This document shows, piece by piece, positions 1 through 7,504 of a DNA stretch of 24,575 bases. The notes under the pieces were generated by a model. That model was not told the DNA's origin. It saw only the letters and a program-made list of their open reading frames with translations, and made no database searches. The first letter of the stretch is position 1; the number at the start of each line of letters is the position of its first letter. The stretch comes from a virus: positions 1 to 24,575 of IMG/VR virus record IMGVR_UViG_3300009177_000296; one strand, 5' to 3'. Both the position numbers and the translations under genes were made by a program.

Positions 1-486
1 GCAATCGAAGTGAAAATGGACGTTTTCACGGCGACCACGATGGCTGCAAAGGAAGTCAAGGCGGCCATTGACAACAACGACGAAATCCCCGCAGATCGTA
101 AGGACTACGCGATGGCGGAAGAATCCCTCCGTCGTTTCAAGCACCTACAGGAAGTAATCCTTGGACAGCGTCAGGAACTCATTGCGAAGGAAAATGAACT
201 CCGCGCATGGCAGACGCAGGTCCAAGAATTCGCGGGAAAACTGCACACGGCAGAAAAGGAAAAGTACAAGAATTTCGACGTTTCCTACGTCCCCGCGAAG
301 CCAGTCAAGCCCGTCAAAGTCTCATCCACACCGTCTAAGAAGTTCGTCAAAGCAGAACTCGGACCGGCCTGCACGAAGTACAATGTGCCCGCGCATGGCG
401 TGCAAATGATGGCTGTTCAGCGTAACATGACGGCTATGGACGCTGCGAAGGAACTCCGGGCCATCATGGACGGCGGTAAGAAGTAG
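1..486 (+). CDS. Coiled-coil protein of unknown function, 5' end possibly outside window
   Basis: The reading frame is open to the left edge (in-frame codons before the GTG at 10 and the ATG at 16), and neither start has a convincing Shine-Dalgarno site, so the true start may lie upstream. The product has a long charged helix of about residues 35 to 85 (many E, K, Q and L), which looks like a coiled coil. A flexible linker rich in Pro, Lys and Val follows (PAKPVKPVKV). A compact C-terminal segment of about 45 residues ends in GGKK. I recognise no family and no catalytic motif. It leads a same-strand run into a small protein and a SprT-SNF2 helicase, so an early or DNA-metabolism role is possible, but this is only context. 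Confidence 0.75.
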   Translation, partial: AIEVKMDVFTATTMAAKEVKAAIDNNDEIPADRKDYAMAEESLRRFKHLQEVILGQRQELIAKENELRAWQTQVQEFAGKLHTAEKEKYKNFDVSYVPAKPVKPVKVSSTPSKKFVKAELGPACTKYNVPAHGVQMMAVQRNMTAMDAAKELRAIMDGGKK

Positions 487-513
487 TAATAGATGTTCCG
501 AAAGGACACGAAA

Positions 514-675
514 ATGACTGTAAAAGAACTGAAGAAGATTCTGGAAAACGTGCCCGATACACACATTGTGTGTTACGAGTACGACGGTCCCGAGACTCTC
601 ACGGAAGTAGACGCAGCGGATTACGTTCTATACGAGGATCGTATCCTGCTCGTGGGAAGCGTGGTAGGGCAGTAA
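514..675 (+). CDS. Small hypothetical protein, 53 residues
   Basis: An in-frame ATG at 493 exists, but the ATG at 514 is preceded by AAAGGA at 501-506 with seven bases of spacing, so 514 is the chosen start. The product begins MTVKELKKILENVPD and is acidic, with alternating short helix and strand-like segments (HIVCYEYDG, DRILLVGSVVG). Small phage proteins with this beta-rich ending are common and mostly uncharacterised. Its stop lies two bases before the ATG of the SprT-SNF2 gene, so the two are probably translated together. No function can be assigned. Confidence 0.7.
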   Translation: MTVKELKKILENVPDTHIVCYEYDGPETLTEVDAADYVLYEDRILLVGSVVGQ

Positions 676-677
676 TC

Positions 678-2768
678 ATGCAACGCCACGAAGCGACTCA
701 AGCACTCAAGGACGAACTAATCAAACACGGTTTGAATGACTGGACCGTGCGACTCAACACGAATGCTGATACACGGTTTCTCGGCCTGTGCTCGTACAAG
801 GACCGATGTATCATTCTTTCGGCGCATCATATCGACATCCATCCCGAGCCTGACGTAATGAATACCATACGTCACGAAGTGGCCCACGCGCTCTGTCAGG
901 GACACGGACACGATGATGTATGGGCCGCGAAAGCGCGTGAGATTGGCTGCGACAACACTCAGCCATGCTCGAATCTCAGTCTTTCGCCGGAAGTAATCGA
1001 TGCAATCCGTAGTGGAGCCACAATCGAGGTGACGTTCGACACGCAGGTAATCAGGACTCCGAAATACACGATTACCCGCTTGCAAGACAAGTGTCCATAT
1101 TGCGGGAAAGTCGCTGTAATGAAGTCTGAAAAGACTATCCATAACAGTGACGACACGCGCCCAGACGTGAAATTCATCCATCTGGAATGCGGACACATGA
1201 TCGTCAAGTCAATACCGAAAGGTACTCCGTTCCATACATTCCAGATGGGCGGTGACCCGAATTGCACGCACGAATGGAATAAGAATCGTTGCATGAAATG
1301 CAATCGGTTCAAGCCATACGACTTCCAGATTGAAGGAATGAAGTTTCTTGAAGCGGGTTTGGCTGTCAATAAGGGCGCGGCTACATTCGATGAAATGGGC
1401 CTCGGGAAGACAATTCAGGCGGGTGGAGTCGCGTATTTCCATCCAGAATTGTGGCCTGTCCTATGGATTGTGAAGTCTGGACTGAAGTACCAGACGGCAT
1501 CATTCATACTCAAGTGGATGGGTAACGCGCACGTGCCGCAAGTAATCGAAACGAGCGGCGAGTACCTGATTCCGGGATTGAAGCACTACATTATCGGATA
1601 CGACATGCTCGTGCCGAAGTCACGGAAACTCAAGTCAGGAAAGACGGTTACGAGCGGTTTCGATATCACGCAGTTTGACCGTGTTGGTATCAAATTGGTC
1701 TGTTTGGACGAGTGCCAGCAGATTAAGAACGTGGACAGCGCACGTACACAAATGGTACGGCGTGTAGTTCGTGAGCGTAAGGTTCTACCGATGTCCGGGA
1801 CACCGTGGAACAATCGCGGGAGTGAATTGTTTCCCGTACTGAACATGCTGGACCCGGTCAAGTTCAATTCAGAAGCTGCATTCAAGCGTTACTGGGTTGA
1901 AACGTCATGGCACGGCAATCGTCAGGTCGAGGGCGGAATCAAGAATATCGAGCGGTTCCGCGAGTACACGAAAGACATCTGCATTCGTAGGGAACGGAGT
2001 GAGGTAATGCCAGAACTGCCCACCACGAACCGCACGAAACTCTACATTAAGATGGACGAGCATGATGAAGCCGTCTATGACGAGGCGGTAGAGACGTTCG
2101 TACAGTGGTATCAGGATCAGGCGGGCGAAATCTCAGGAATGCACATACTCGCGGCCATGAGTAAGATGCGTCACTTGGCTGGACTCGCTAAGATTCCTGC
2201 TACGATGGAATTCATCGACGAATTCATCGAGGACACGGACCGTAAGATTGTAATCTTTGCCCATCACACGGACGTGCAGGAAATTCTCTACATGGACCTG
2301 AAGGCAAAGTATGGCGCGGAAATGCCTGTATTGCAAATCGTTGCAGGCATGGACGACTTGGTAAAGCACGAGGCAGTTACACTGTTCAATGCTTCCCAGC
2401 GCGCTATCGTCGTGGCATCCACGCTGGCGTCAGGCGAGGGATTGAATCTCCAGACGTGCTGTGATTGTGTCATGCACGAGCGTCAGTGGAATCCCGGCAA
2501 GGAAGAACAGGCAGAGGGACGGTTCGTAAGAATTGGTGCCGTGGCGGAAGTAGTGAACGCGACATACGCGCAGCTTGAAGGTCTTACTGCAATCGATTCG
2601 CAGTTCGATAACATCGTGGAATTCAAGCGTATGCAGTTCCATCGGACCATGAATAAGAGTGAAGCACCTACGTGGTCAGAGGAATCACTGGCTAAGGAAT
2701 TGGCGTCAGTGATTGTGAACGCGCACAACGCCAAGAAGAACCGTCAGATCGTCGCGGCAGCTAAGTAG
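678..2768 (+). CDS. SprT-like zinc metalloprotease fused to SNF2-family helicase/translocase
   Basis: This 696-residue protein starts at the ATG at 678; the open frame runs upstream to 570, but that extension overlaps the previous gene. Residues 1-95 look like a SprT-like zincin: HEVAH at 66-70, then GHGHDD around 75-80 and a Trp, as in SprT/SPRTN/Wss1 proteins. Two zinc-ribbon-like clusters follow (C139, C142, H168, C171; and C196, H198, C205, C208). Residues about 212-640 are a SNF2 helicase core: P-loop DEMGLGKT 238-245, motif II DECQ 344-347, motif III SGTPWNN 373-379, motif V GEGLNLQ 586-592 and motif VI near QAEGRFVRIG. SNF2 proteins translocate on DNA and displace bound proteins; SprT-like proteases cut DNA-crosslinked proteins. 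Joint action on protein roadblocks is inference. All key residues are intact. Confidence 0.93.
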   Translation: MQRHEATQALKDELIKHGLNDWTVRLNTNADTRFLGLCSYKDRCIILSAHHIDIHPEPDVMNTIRHEVAHALCQGHGHDDVWAAKAREIGCDNTQPCSNLSLSPEVIDAIRSGATIEVTFDTQVIRTPKYTITRLQDKCPYCGKVAVMKSEKTIHNSDDTRPDVKFIHLECGHMIVKSIPKGTPFHTFQMGGDPNCTHEWNKNRCMKCNRFKPYDFQIEGMKFLEAGLAVNKGAATFDEMGLGKTIQAGGVAYFHPELWPVLWIVKSGLKYQTASFILKWMGNAHVPQVIETSGEYLIPGLKHYIIGYDMLVPKSRKLKSGKTVTSGFDITQFDRVGIKLVCLDECQQIKNVDSARTQMVRRVVRERKVLPMSGTPWNNRGSELFPVLNMLDPVKFNSEAAFKRYWVETSWHGNRQVEGGIKNIERFREYTKDICIRRERSEVMPELPTTNRTKLYIKMDEHDEAVYDEAVETFVQWYQDQAGEISGMHILAAMSKMRHLAGLAKIPATMEFIDEFIEDTDRKIVIFAHHTDVQEILYMDLKAKYGAEMPVLQIVAGMDDLVKHEAVTLFNASQRAIVVASTLASGEGLNLQTCCDCVMHERQWNPGKEEQAEGRFVRIGAVAEVVNATYAQLEGLTAIDSQFDNIVEFKRMQFHRTMNKSEAPTWSEESLAKELASVIVNAHNAKKNRQIVAAAK

Positions 2769-2775
2769 AACTATA

Positions 2776-2801
2776 TGGGCCACGCTACTATAGGTGGCCC
2801 A
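2776..2801 (+). other. Intergenic hairpin, 8-bp stem with 10-base loop
   Basis: TGGGCCAC (2776-2783) pairs perfectly with GTGGCCCA (2794-2801) around a 10-base loop GCTACTATAG. It sits between the helicase stop and the Shine-Dalgarno of the next gene. There is no T-run after it, so a classical intrinsic terminator is unlikely. The loop and following G read CTACTATAGG, which resembles the start-site core of T7/SP6-type promoters. It could be an RNA processing or stability hairpin or a phage promoter. Confidence 0.55.
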
Positions 2802-2820
2802 CACTAATACGGAGTAAGAC

Positions 2821-3168
2821 ATGAGATTCCGTGCTGATGTAGATTCATTTAGTTCCGGTGCTATCCCGACGAACGAGGATGTGCTGGATATCAATTTCAG
2901 GTCCATAGTATCGGACCTACGTGCAATCATTAGCGGCACGTTAGGACCACGCTCATACTCGTCACTACAGAGTGGCTGGCAGTATGCAGGCGAGGTACAA
3001 CGCGCTCCGACACGTAGGAAATACATCCAAGCGGATGAGCGGAGAATGGAGCGGGTACGGGTCAAGAATATGGTCAGCTCGATGGCGAGTATTCTGTGCG
3101 CCAACTGTCCAGAGATGACACGGGAAGAAGCGTTAGTCAAGGCACGGCAACTACTGGGAGTCAAGTAA
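2821..3168 (+). CDS. Hypothetical protein, 115 residues
   Basis: The ATG at 2821 is preceded by GGAG at 2811-2814 with six bases of spacing. The product has a Ser/Gly-containing N-terminal half and a basic C-terminal half, including the charged run RRKYIQADERRMERVRVK and a helical ending. Two cysteines near the C-terminus (LCANC) form a CxxC, but no second pair is present. I recognise no family. The stop overlaps the next ATG in a TAATG arrangement at 3166-3170, so it is coupled to the following gene. Confidence 0.75.
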   Translation: MRFRADVDSFSSGAIPTNEDVLDINFRSIVSDLRAIISGTLGPRSYSSLQSGWQYAGEVQRAPTRRKYIQADERRMERVRVKNMVSSMASILCANCPEMTREEALVKARQLLGVK

Positions 3169-3662
3169 TGAATGCAAAGATGAGACAGTCACTGGAGAAA
3201 GCGTTCGAGCAGGTATCTACGGATATCGTGGACGCACTGTACTTCGTGGACGGCAACAGACTCGCGGGTCAGAAGATTCATGCAGTACGCGATGCGCTCG
3301 TCAAGATTGAACACGCAGTCATGGAATCACACAAGTGTGAGGACTGCATGGAATCTGGATTAGTGGATGCACCGGGTCCATATGATCCGAGTGAACTACG
3401 TATCCATCTTGAGCCTATGTTGCCTGAGCCTGACATGATGGGCGGACCTGTTATCAAGAATCGTGAGATCGTCAAGGACGAGCTTCGTTCTACTGATAAC
3501 AAGCCTCGCTATTACGTCATGGCGAAGGACGACAATCCATACATGCCGTTCTACTACGGCACCTATCCTCAGTGCTTGTGCGTGATTGCACTGTTGAACA
3601 TTGACCCGACACTGTCCATCAATGAAATGGATAATGAGACGGGTGGATTCCTCTCGCAGTAG
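3168..3662 (+). CDS. Hypothetical protein with CxxC motif, 164 residues
   Basis: The frame is open from 3096, but the ATG at 3168 overlaps the previous stop by one base and has GGGAG at 3156-3160, so it is the best start. The N-terminal part is predicted helical (residues about 1-50). A CEDC motif follows near residues 57-60, then an acidic, Pro- and Met-rich stretch (LEPMLPEPDMMGGP). The C-terminal part is more folded, with aromatic content (RYYVMAKDDNPYMPFYYG). The single CxxC could belong to a dimeric zinc site, but there is no other support. No family is recognised. A tRNA gene begins six bases after the stop. Confidence 0.75.
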   Translation: MNAKMRQSLEKAFEQVSTDIVDALYFVDGNRLAGQKIHAVRDALVKIEHAVMESHKCEDCMESGLVDAPGPYDPSELRIHLEPMLPEPDMMGGPVIKNREIVKDELRSTDNKPRYYVMAKDDNPYMPFYYGTYPQCLCVIALLNIDPTLSINEMDNETGGFLSQ

Positions 3663-3668
3663 TTATAC

Positions 3669-3749
3669 GCGGACGTGGTGAAATGGCATACACAGTAGAC
3701 TTAAAATCTACCGACGAAAGTCATGTGGGTTCGACTCCCACCGTCCGCA
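3669..3749 (+). tRNA. tRNA-Leu (anticodon UAA)
   Basis: A full cloverleaf can be folded. The acceptor stem is GCGGACG (3669-3675) with CGTCCGC (3742-3748), and A at 3749 is the discriminator. The D stem is GTG/CAC (3678-3680, 3691-3693). The anticodon stem is GTAGA/TCTAC with loop CTTAAAA (3700-3706), giving anticodon TAA at 3702-3704. A short variable arm (GAC-GAAA-GTC) marks a class II tRNA, as expected for Leu. The T stem is GTGGG/CCCAC with loop TTCGACT. CCA is not encoded. It would decode UUA and possibly UUG. Confidence 0.95.
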
Positions 3750-3777
3750 TTCTTTAACCGAAACTAAGGAGACAGAA

Positions 3778-4080
3778 ATGAAGTCATTACAGGCAATGAA
3801 CAACTCACGTGATCGATTCACACTGGAAGAAGTCAATGACACGCAGACACGTATCATCCATGGAGACAATGAAATCATTGTCAACATGAGCATTGACCAT
3901 GTGTCTCTCTCGTGGAAACTGTGGACTAACCTGGGATACTTCATACAGGATGCGTTTCCCATGCTGTCAAAGCATGAACGTGAGTTTCTCATGACGGGTA
4001 TGACGAGGGAAATGTGGGACGAGCTGTTATCAGAATACACCGATGAGTACGAAGTCATCGAGACTAAGAAGGTGAACTAA
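3778..4080 (+). CDS. Hypothetical phage protein, 100 residues
   Basis: The ATG at 3778 has AAGGAG at 3766-3771 with six bases of spacing. The protein starts with a polar segment, then beta-like strands (TRIIHGDNEIIVNMSIDHVSLS). The C-terminal half is helical, with the segment FPMLSKHEREFLMTGMTREM followed by WDELL. This kind of ending ('REFLxTGxTxxxWD') occurs in small phage proteins of unknown function; that recollection is not checked here. The C-terminus is acidic. The stop overlaps the next ATG (TAATG at 4078-4082), so the two are co-translated. No role is assigned. Confidence 0.8.
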   Translation: MKSLQAMNNSRDRFTLEEVNDTQTRIIHGDNEIIVNMSIDHVSLSWKLWTNLGYFIQDAFPMLSKHEREFLMTGMTREMWDELLSEYTDEYEVIETKKVN

Positions 4081-4304
4081 TGTCAGTAGATGTATTGAAA
4101 GCACTCGCTCAGTGCGCCGAGGACGGTGTACGACAGGATCGGCTACTGCTGGAACTTTCGACTGCAATCATTTCAAAGTTCGAGACGTTGCAGCAGAGTC
4201 ATTATGCGTTACAGACGGGATATCGTCAACTGTCTGATCGCATTCACGAGATGGAATTGCACGTAGAGAAACTGACGAACGATCTTCACATTAGGAGATT
4301 CTAA
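4080..4304 (+). CDS. Small coiled-coil protein, 74 residues
   Basis: The ATG at 4080 shares a base with the previous stop, and AAGGTG at 4069-4074 provides a ribosome binding site. Nearly the whole protein appears helical, and residues about 25-70 carry heptad-like spacing of hydrophobic residues (FETLQQSHYALQTGYRQL, then IHEMELHVEKLTNDL). It is probably a small oligomeric coiled coil. No family is recognised. The stop again overlaps the next ATG (TAATG at 4302-4306). Confidence 0.75.
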   Translation: MSVDVLKALAQCAEDGVRQDRLLLELSTAIISKFETLQQSHYALQTGYRQLSDRIHEMELHVEKLTNDLHIRRF

Positions 4305-4462
4305 TGACTGTCCTTCAGTACATCACGCACAAGGATTACGGATGCTGCACCACATCCGAACTGATGGCAATCAGCCGTGTCAACAAGAAGGACATGGAAG
4401 ATTTGAAGGTGTACGCGGCTCAGGAAATGAAGAATAAGGGAATGGAGCCGACTGTCGCGTAG
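4304..4462 (+). CDS. Small hypothetical protein, 52 residues
   Basis: The ATG at 4304 overlaps the previous stop by one base and has AGGAG at 4293-4297, six bases upstream, which is as good a ribosome site as those of its neighbours. The translation starts MTVLQYITHKDYGCCTTSEL and ends KNKGMEPTVA, with TAG at 4460-4462. It is a short mixed protein with a CC pair and a basic helical middle. It closes a chain of three genes linked by TAATG overlaps and is followed by a structured noncoding stretch. Function unknown. Confidence 0.7.
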   Translation: MTVLQYITHKDYGCCTTSELMAISRVNKKDMEDLKVYAAQEMKNKGMEPTVA

Positions 4463-4661
4463 TGTTAATAAATGGGGACTAGCTATCGGATGTGCTAGTC
4501 AACGACTGGTGGCGATGGGTTATGGGGCGCCAGTCATTCTATGATTTAGTGACACGCACTCAATTCTTTAGACTGCGTACAACTCCAAGTGTCTCGTGGT
4601 TGTGAGATGGGGCGTGTCACTAACTGATAGTCTCTCTGATCTGCAATAAACTGAGGTAACT
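4463..4661 (+). other. Noncoding region with a cluster of three hairpins
   Basis: No credible reading frame exists here, but three inverted repeats stand almost end to end. Hairpin A pairs GACTAGC (4477-4483) with GCTAGTC (4494-4500) around a 10-base loop. Hairpin B pairs GACT plus GGCG (4504-4507, 4511-4514) with CGCCAGTC (4528-4535), with a three-base bulge and a 13-base loop. Hairpin C is a perfect 12-bp stem (4546-4557 with 4612-4623) enclosing 54 bases that hold a weaker inner stem (ACAAC 4579-4583 with GTTGT 4599-4603). ATGGGG occurs three times (4472, 4522, 4607), each touching a stem arm. No T-run follows any hairpin. It could be a noncoding RNA, a structured leader for the next gene, or a replication or protein-binding site. 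Confidence 0.65.
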
Positions 4662-5339
4662 ATGAACATGACTGAGATGAAATCGTTGAAACCGTTAGAC
4701 AGCGGGATTGTACTACTCGTTGGAGTTAAGGCGAGTAACTTCGATGACGTGATTAAGGCGCATCCACGAGTCGTAATGTGGGACAGTCAGAATGAGCACT
4801 GGACCAATAAGGACATGCCGACTAATACTCGTGCAGTCTTTATGACACGATTCATGAGTCATTCTGCACATGCGAAGATCGTGGCAGAAGCGCGTAAGCG
4901 GAACATAACTATCTTCAATCCTGAGGGGACGGGATTGATTGCACGACAGGTCAAGGAACTACTCGGATTAACTGCTCCAATACAAGTGACGGAGACTGAA
5001 GTGGCTACATACGACAAGCTGAAAGTACTGACTCAGTACATCGACTTTAACAAGTCGAACATCGATAACGCACGCGCGCTCATGATCAAGGCAGTAGAGA
5101 TGGGCATCACTACTACTGAGGCGTCACTCGCTCAGAAAGTAGGCAATGAGCGTAAGAAAACGAGTGGAGTGACGGCTGTGCCGCGTTCTATCCAGTCCAA
5201 GGTGGACGTATCTGTGGAGATTCTTGACGGTATCATCAAGAGCCTACAGGACATGCGCTCATTCCTGATTGAGACTGTGGATGAGAACACGGCATTGCGT
5301 GGAAAGCTGGCTAACCTCAAGAAAGTGTTCGGTGAGTAA
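4662..5339 (+). CDS. Rossmann-like protein with C-terminal coiled coil, 225 residues
   Basis: The ATG at 4662 has GAGG at 4653-4656 with five bases of spacing; the next ATG at 4668 is less well placed. Residues about 12-100 alternate strands and helices (GIVLLVGV, PRVVMWDS, TRAVFMTRFMSH, NITIFNPEGTG), a Rossmann-like pattern. The stretch from NTRAVFMTRFMSHSAHAKIV to the Ala/Lys-rich helix resembles DUF2325-type domains, where an H follows a strand-turn; this is a weak family guess. The C-terminal third (about 180-225) is a probable coiled coil. It begins a tightly packed set leading into the nuclease and recombinase genes, so a DNA-related role is plausible but unproven. Confidence 0.8.
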   Translation: MNMTEMKSLKPLDSGIVLLVGVKASNFDDVIKAHPRVVMWDSQNEHWTNKDMPTNTRAVFMTRFMSHSAHAKIVAEARKRNITIFNPEGTGLIARQVKELLGLTAPIQVTETEVATYDKLKVLTQYIDFNKSNIDNARALMIKAVEMGITTTEASLAQKVGNERKKTSGVTAVPRSIQSKVDVSVEILDGIIKSLQDMRSFLIETVDENTALRGKLANLKKVFGE

Positions 5340-5575
5340 TGACATTCAATCAGTTGAAAGAATCACTGAAGAATGGTCCACGCGCAGTTCAATGGACGAA
5401 GTCTCAGATTGTGGAGATTGCGTCACTTGAAAAGAATGGAGCCGTGCGTATCACGAACATCATCAGTGACAAGTCATACATCCTTCCGCGTAAGAATTCG
5501 GAGTGGATATTGAATCTGATTCCAGAGGGTGACTGGATTAAGATTGGTAATCTGTCGCCTAGGGACAAGAAGTAA
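5339..5575 (+). CDS. Hypothetical protein, 78 residues
   Basis: Its ATG overlaps the previous stop (TAATG at 5337-5341) and its stop overlaps the nuclease ATG (TAATG at 5573-5577), so it is firmly embedded in the operon. The product is basic, with an N-terminal helix (NQLKESLKNG) and then alternating strands (AVRITNIISDKSYILPRKNS, EWILNLIPEGDWIKIG) that suggest a small beta barrel or SH3-like fold. That fold guess rests only on the strand pattern. No family is recognised. Its position directly before the RecB-like nuclease makes an accessory role possible. Confidence 0.75.
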   Translation: MTFNQLKESLKNGPRAVQWTKSQIVEIASLEKNGAVRITNIISDKSYILPRKNSEWILNLIPEGDWIKIGNLSPRDKK

Positions 5576-6528
5576 TGGACATCATTCCGACGCCGAAGAA
5601 GAACGTAATCATGGACGCGACGGTACTCAGTTCACTCATGAGCTGTAACCGTTACTATGATCTGCGTTTCAATCATCGTATGCTCTCCACTCGGGGGAAA
5701 TCTAACTCCCTCGAAGTGGGTACGCTCATCCATAAGGTGCTTGAAGTGTATTACAAGCACATGATTAAGGGATTCGAGCGTAAGACTGCTATTGGTCAGG
5801 CTATGGCCGCAGGTCAGTTGTATGTTACTGGCTGCCCGTATTGTGCGGACGGCATGACTACTGATCCTAGCTGTAAGCATGAGGCCGGAGAGTATCCCGG
5901 CGTAGTGAATACTGCTGAAGCCAACGAAGGATTCAAGGTTGGATGGAAGTTTGCCTTGGATACGTGTGAGCAGTATTTCGAGTTCTATAAGAACGATGCA
6001 TTCATTCCGCTCGCGTGTGAGCAGGTGAAGGGTGAAGTTCTGTATGAGGACGACGAAATCCGCGTACTGTGGAAAGCGAAATTCGATCTAATCGTTGACA
6101 CGAATCAGATTGGTATCGTGTCAGTAGATCACAAGAGTTTCAAGCAGAAACGTGATAAGTCCAGTCTGTCCAGTCAGTTCACTGGTCAGTGTCTCCTGTT
6201 GAAGTCACGTAATGTAATCAAGAACAACATCGGACTACAGACATCCTATAAGAACATCGCGGATCGTTTGAGTAGGGAAGTAGTCAGTTACAGTTCAGAC
6301 CGACTGATGGAATGGCAGGAAGAAATCCTTCCGTACTATGCCTACAAGTATATCCAGTTCTCCGAGTCTGGGTACTGGCCTCCCAATTTCACGCATTGCG
6401 ATACGATGTTTGGCCCGTGCATCTTCAAGCAGGTGTGTGAGTCAAACCGTAACATGCGCGAAGAAGTGCTCCGCAATGATTACATCGTTGGTCCAGTGTG
6501 GGACCCCACGAACAAAGAGGACGAATAA
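5575..6528 (+). CDS. RecB/Cas4-like PD-(D/E)XK nuclease with Fe-S-type cysteines
   Basis: This 317-residue protein has the order of motifs seen in RecB-family nucleases: GTLIHKVLE with H53, AKFDLIVD with D171, and VSVDHKS with D185 and K187, followed by QFTGQ with Q201/Q205. One Cys lies near the N-terminus (C24 in SCNRYYDL) and three at the C-terminus (C275, C282, C288), the layout that binds a 4Fe-4S cluster in AddB and Cas4-type nucleases. An insert contains CPYC (87, 90), C100 and H102, a probable zinc site not usual in compact Cas4 proteins. Such enzymes resect DNA ends to give single strands for recombination, which fits the Sak4-like gene just downstream. Family assignment is firm; polarity and substrate are inferred. 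Confidence 0.9.
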   Translation: MDIIPTPKKNVIMDATVLSSLMSCNRYYDLRFNHRMLSTRGKSNSLEVGTLIHKVLEVYYKHMIKGFERKTAIGQAMAAGQLYVTGCPYCADGMTTDPSCKHEAGEYPGVVNTAEANEGFKVGWKFALDTCEQYFEFYKNDAFIPLACEQVKGEVLYEDDEIRVLWKAKFDLIVDTNQIGIVSVDHKSFKQKRDKSSLSSQFTGQCLLLKSRNVIKNNIGLQTSYKNIADRLSREVVSYSSDRLMEWQEEILPYYAYKYIQFSESGYWPPNFTHCDTMFGPCIFKQVCESNRNMREEVLRNDYIVGPVWDPTNKEDE

Positions 6529-6711
6529 ATGACACGCACTGAGATGGAGTCTTACAGGATATCCTACCTGCATTGCAATACATGTGGGAAACAGGTATCA
6601 ACTGGATTCATCGCGCTTCCGACTGATACTCCTGACAAGGGATTAATCATTCGTGCTTACATCGAATGTCCAGAATGTATCGAGAGGAAATCAGATGCCA
6701 AACATGAATGA
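6529..6711 (+). CDS. Small zinc ribbon protein, 60 residues
   Basis: The ATG at 6529 directly follows the nuclease stop, with GAGG at 6517-6520 as ribosome site. CNTC (C16, C19) and CPEC (C47, C50) are separated by 27 residues, a standard four-Cys zinc ribbon. Such small ribbons often bind nucleic acid or mediate protein contacts. Its last 17 bases overlap the start of the Sak4-like gene in another frame. The position between nuclease and recombinase suggests an accessory role in recombination, but this is context only. Confidence 0.8.
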   Translation: MTRTEMESYRISYLHCNTCGKQVSTGFIALPTDTPDKGLIIRAYIECPECIERKSDAKHE

Positions 6712-7504
6712 CGTAGGATTCGATGGACTCTACTGCATGTTCAAGGGTGAACCTGGACTGCGTAAGAGTACTCAAGCACTATCATTCCCTGGACCTCAGT
6801 TTTGGTTCTCATGGGATAGGAAGATGAATGGAATCTATCTGCCCATGAAGAAGTGGGGGATTGATCCTAAGACAATCCATTACGAGGACTACGACGACTG
6901 GAACAAACCACGTAAGCAGTTGGAAAAGTTCCAGACAGACTGTCCATACAAGACTCTCGTGTTTGATTCCATTACATCTATGGCAGACATGACATTGCGT
7001 CAGACTGTCAAGATGAAATACGGGGTCACTCGTAATAGCGGAGCGGCTGCTGGTAAGTTGATTGCAGGCATTGCAGTCAATGAAATCGAGGACTACAATG
7101 CAGAGAGTGCAGCATTGCAAGAGTTGATTGCACTCACGAAAGATATCTGCACCTTTCATAAGGTGAATATCATTCTGATTGCTCACGTCGTTCAGGCTGA
7201 GTATCGGAATACGACTAACAACACTACCCATGTGTCGCGGACTATCGTGACTGCGGGTAAGAAAGTGGCACCCAAAATCCCGGCATATTGTGGTGAAGTG
7301 TATCACTTCAATATCAAGAAGGGATTTGTGGAAGGACAAGGAGGAGACTACACGCTGTTGACAGAACATACGGGTGATGACTTTGCCCGTAGCGCACTCG
7401 GTCTACCAAAGGAAATCGTATTCGGAGATAAGCCTTTGTATGACACGTGGATCAAGCCTGCAATCGTGCAGTTGAAAGACATGCCTACCACTACTAAGTT
7501 TTAG
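6695..7504 (+). CDS. Sak4/RecA-like ATPase, probable phage recombinase or annealing factor
   Basis: The ATG at 6695 has GAGG at 6684-6687, while the upstream ATG at 6653 has no such site, so the product is 269 residues. A P-loop lies at residues 18-26 (GEPGLRKST), in which Arg replaces the Gly that normally precedes the Lys. Walker B is TLVFDSIT (about 87-94). A later hydrophobic strand NIILIAHVVQAE (about 158-169) matches the sensor strand of RecA-fold ATPases. Length and motif order fit Sak4-type single-strand annealing/recombinase ATPases of phages (also matched by the AAA_24 family). It sits after a RecB-like nuclease and before a possible SSB-like gene, a typical phage recombination grouping. 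A DnaB-like or other RecA-fold role is less likely. Confidence 0.85.
   Translation: MPNMNDVGFDGLYCMFKGEPGLRKSTQALSFPGPQFWFSWDRKMNGIYLPMKKWGIDPKTIHYEDYDDWNKPRKQLEKFQTDCPYKTLVFDSITSMADMTLRQTVKMKYGVTRNSGAAAGKLIAGIAVNEIEDYNAESAALQELIALTKDICTFHKVNIILIAHVVQAEYRNTTNNTTHVSRTIVTAGKKVAPKIPAYCGEVYHFNIKKGFVEGQGGDYTLLTEHTGDDFARSALGLPKEIVFGDKPLYDTWIKPAIVQLKDMPTTTKF

Noticed and set aside
717-1196. Long antisense frame inside the SprT-SNF2 gene
   Set aside because: It lies wholly opposite a gene with intact motifs, has no ribosome site that stands out and no recognisable protein content.
2776-2801. Hairpin as an intrinsic terminator
   Set aside because: No T-run follows, and the next ribosome site starts ten bases later.
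3669-3749. tRNA as a prophage attachment site
   Set aside because: No integrase gene or duplicated tRNA fragment is visible in the window.
4471-4612. G-quadruplex from repeated GGGG runs
   Set aside because: The G-runs are separated by loops much too long for a stable quadruplex.
6809-7369. 186-residue antisense frame inside the Sak4-like gene
   Set aside because: A shadow of the coding strand; His/Cys-rich and without domain features.
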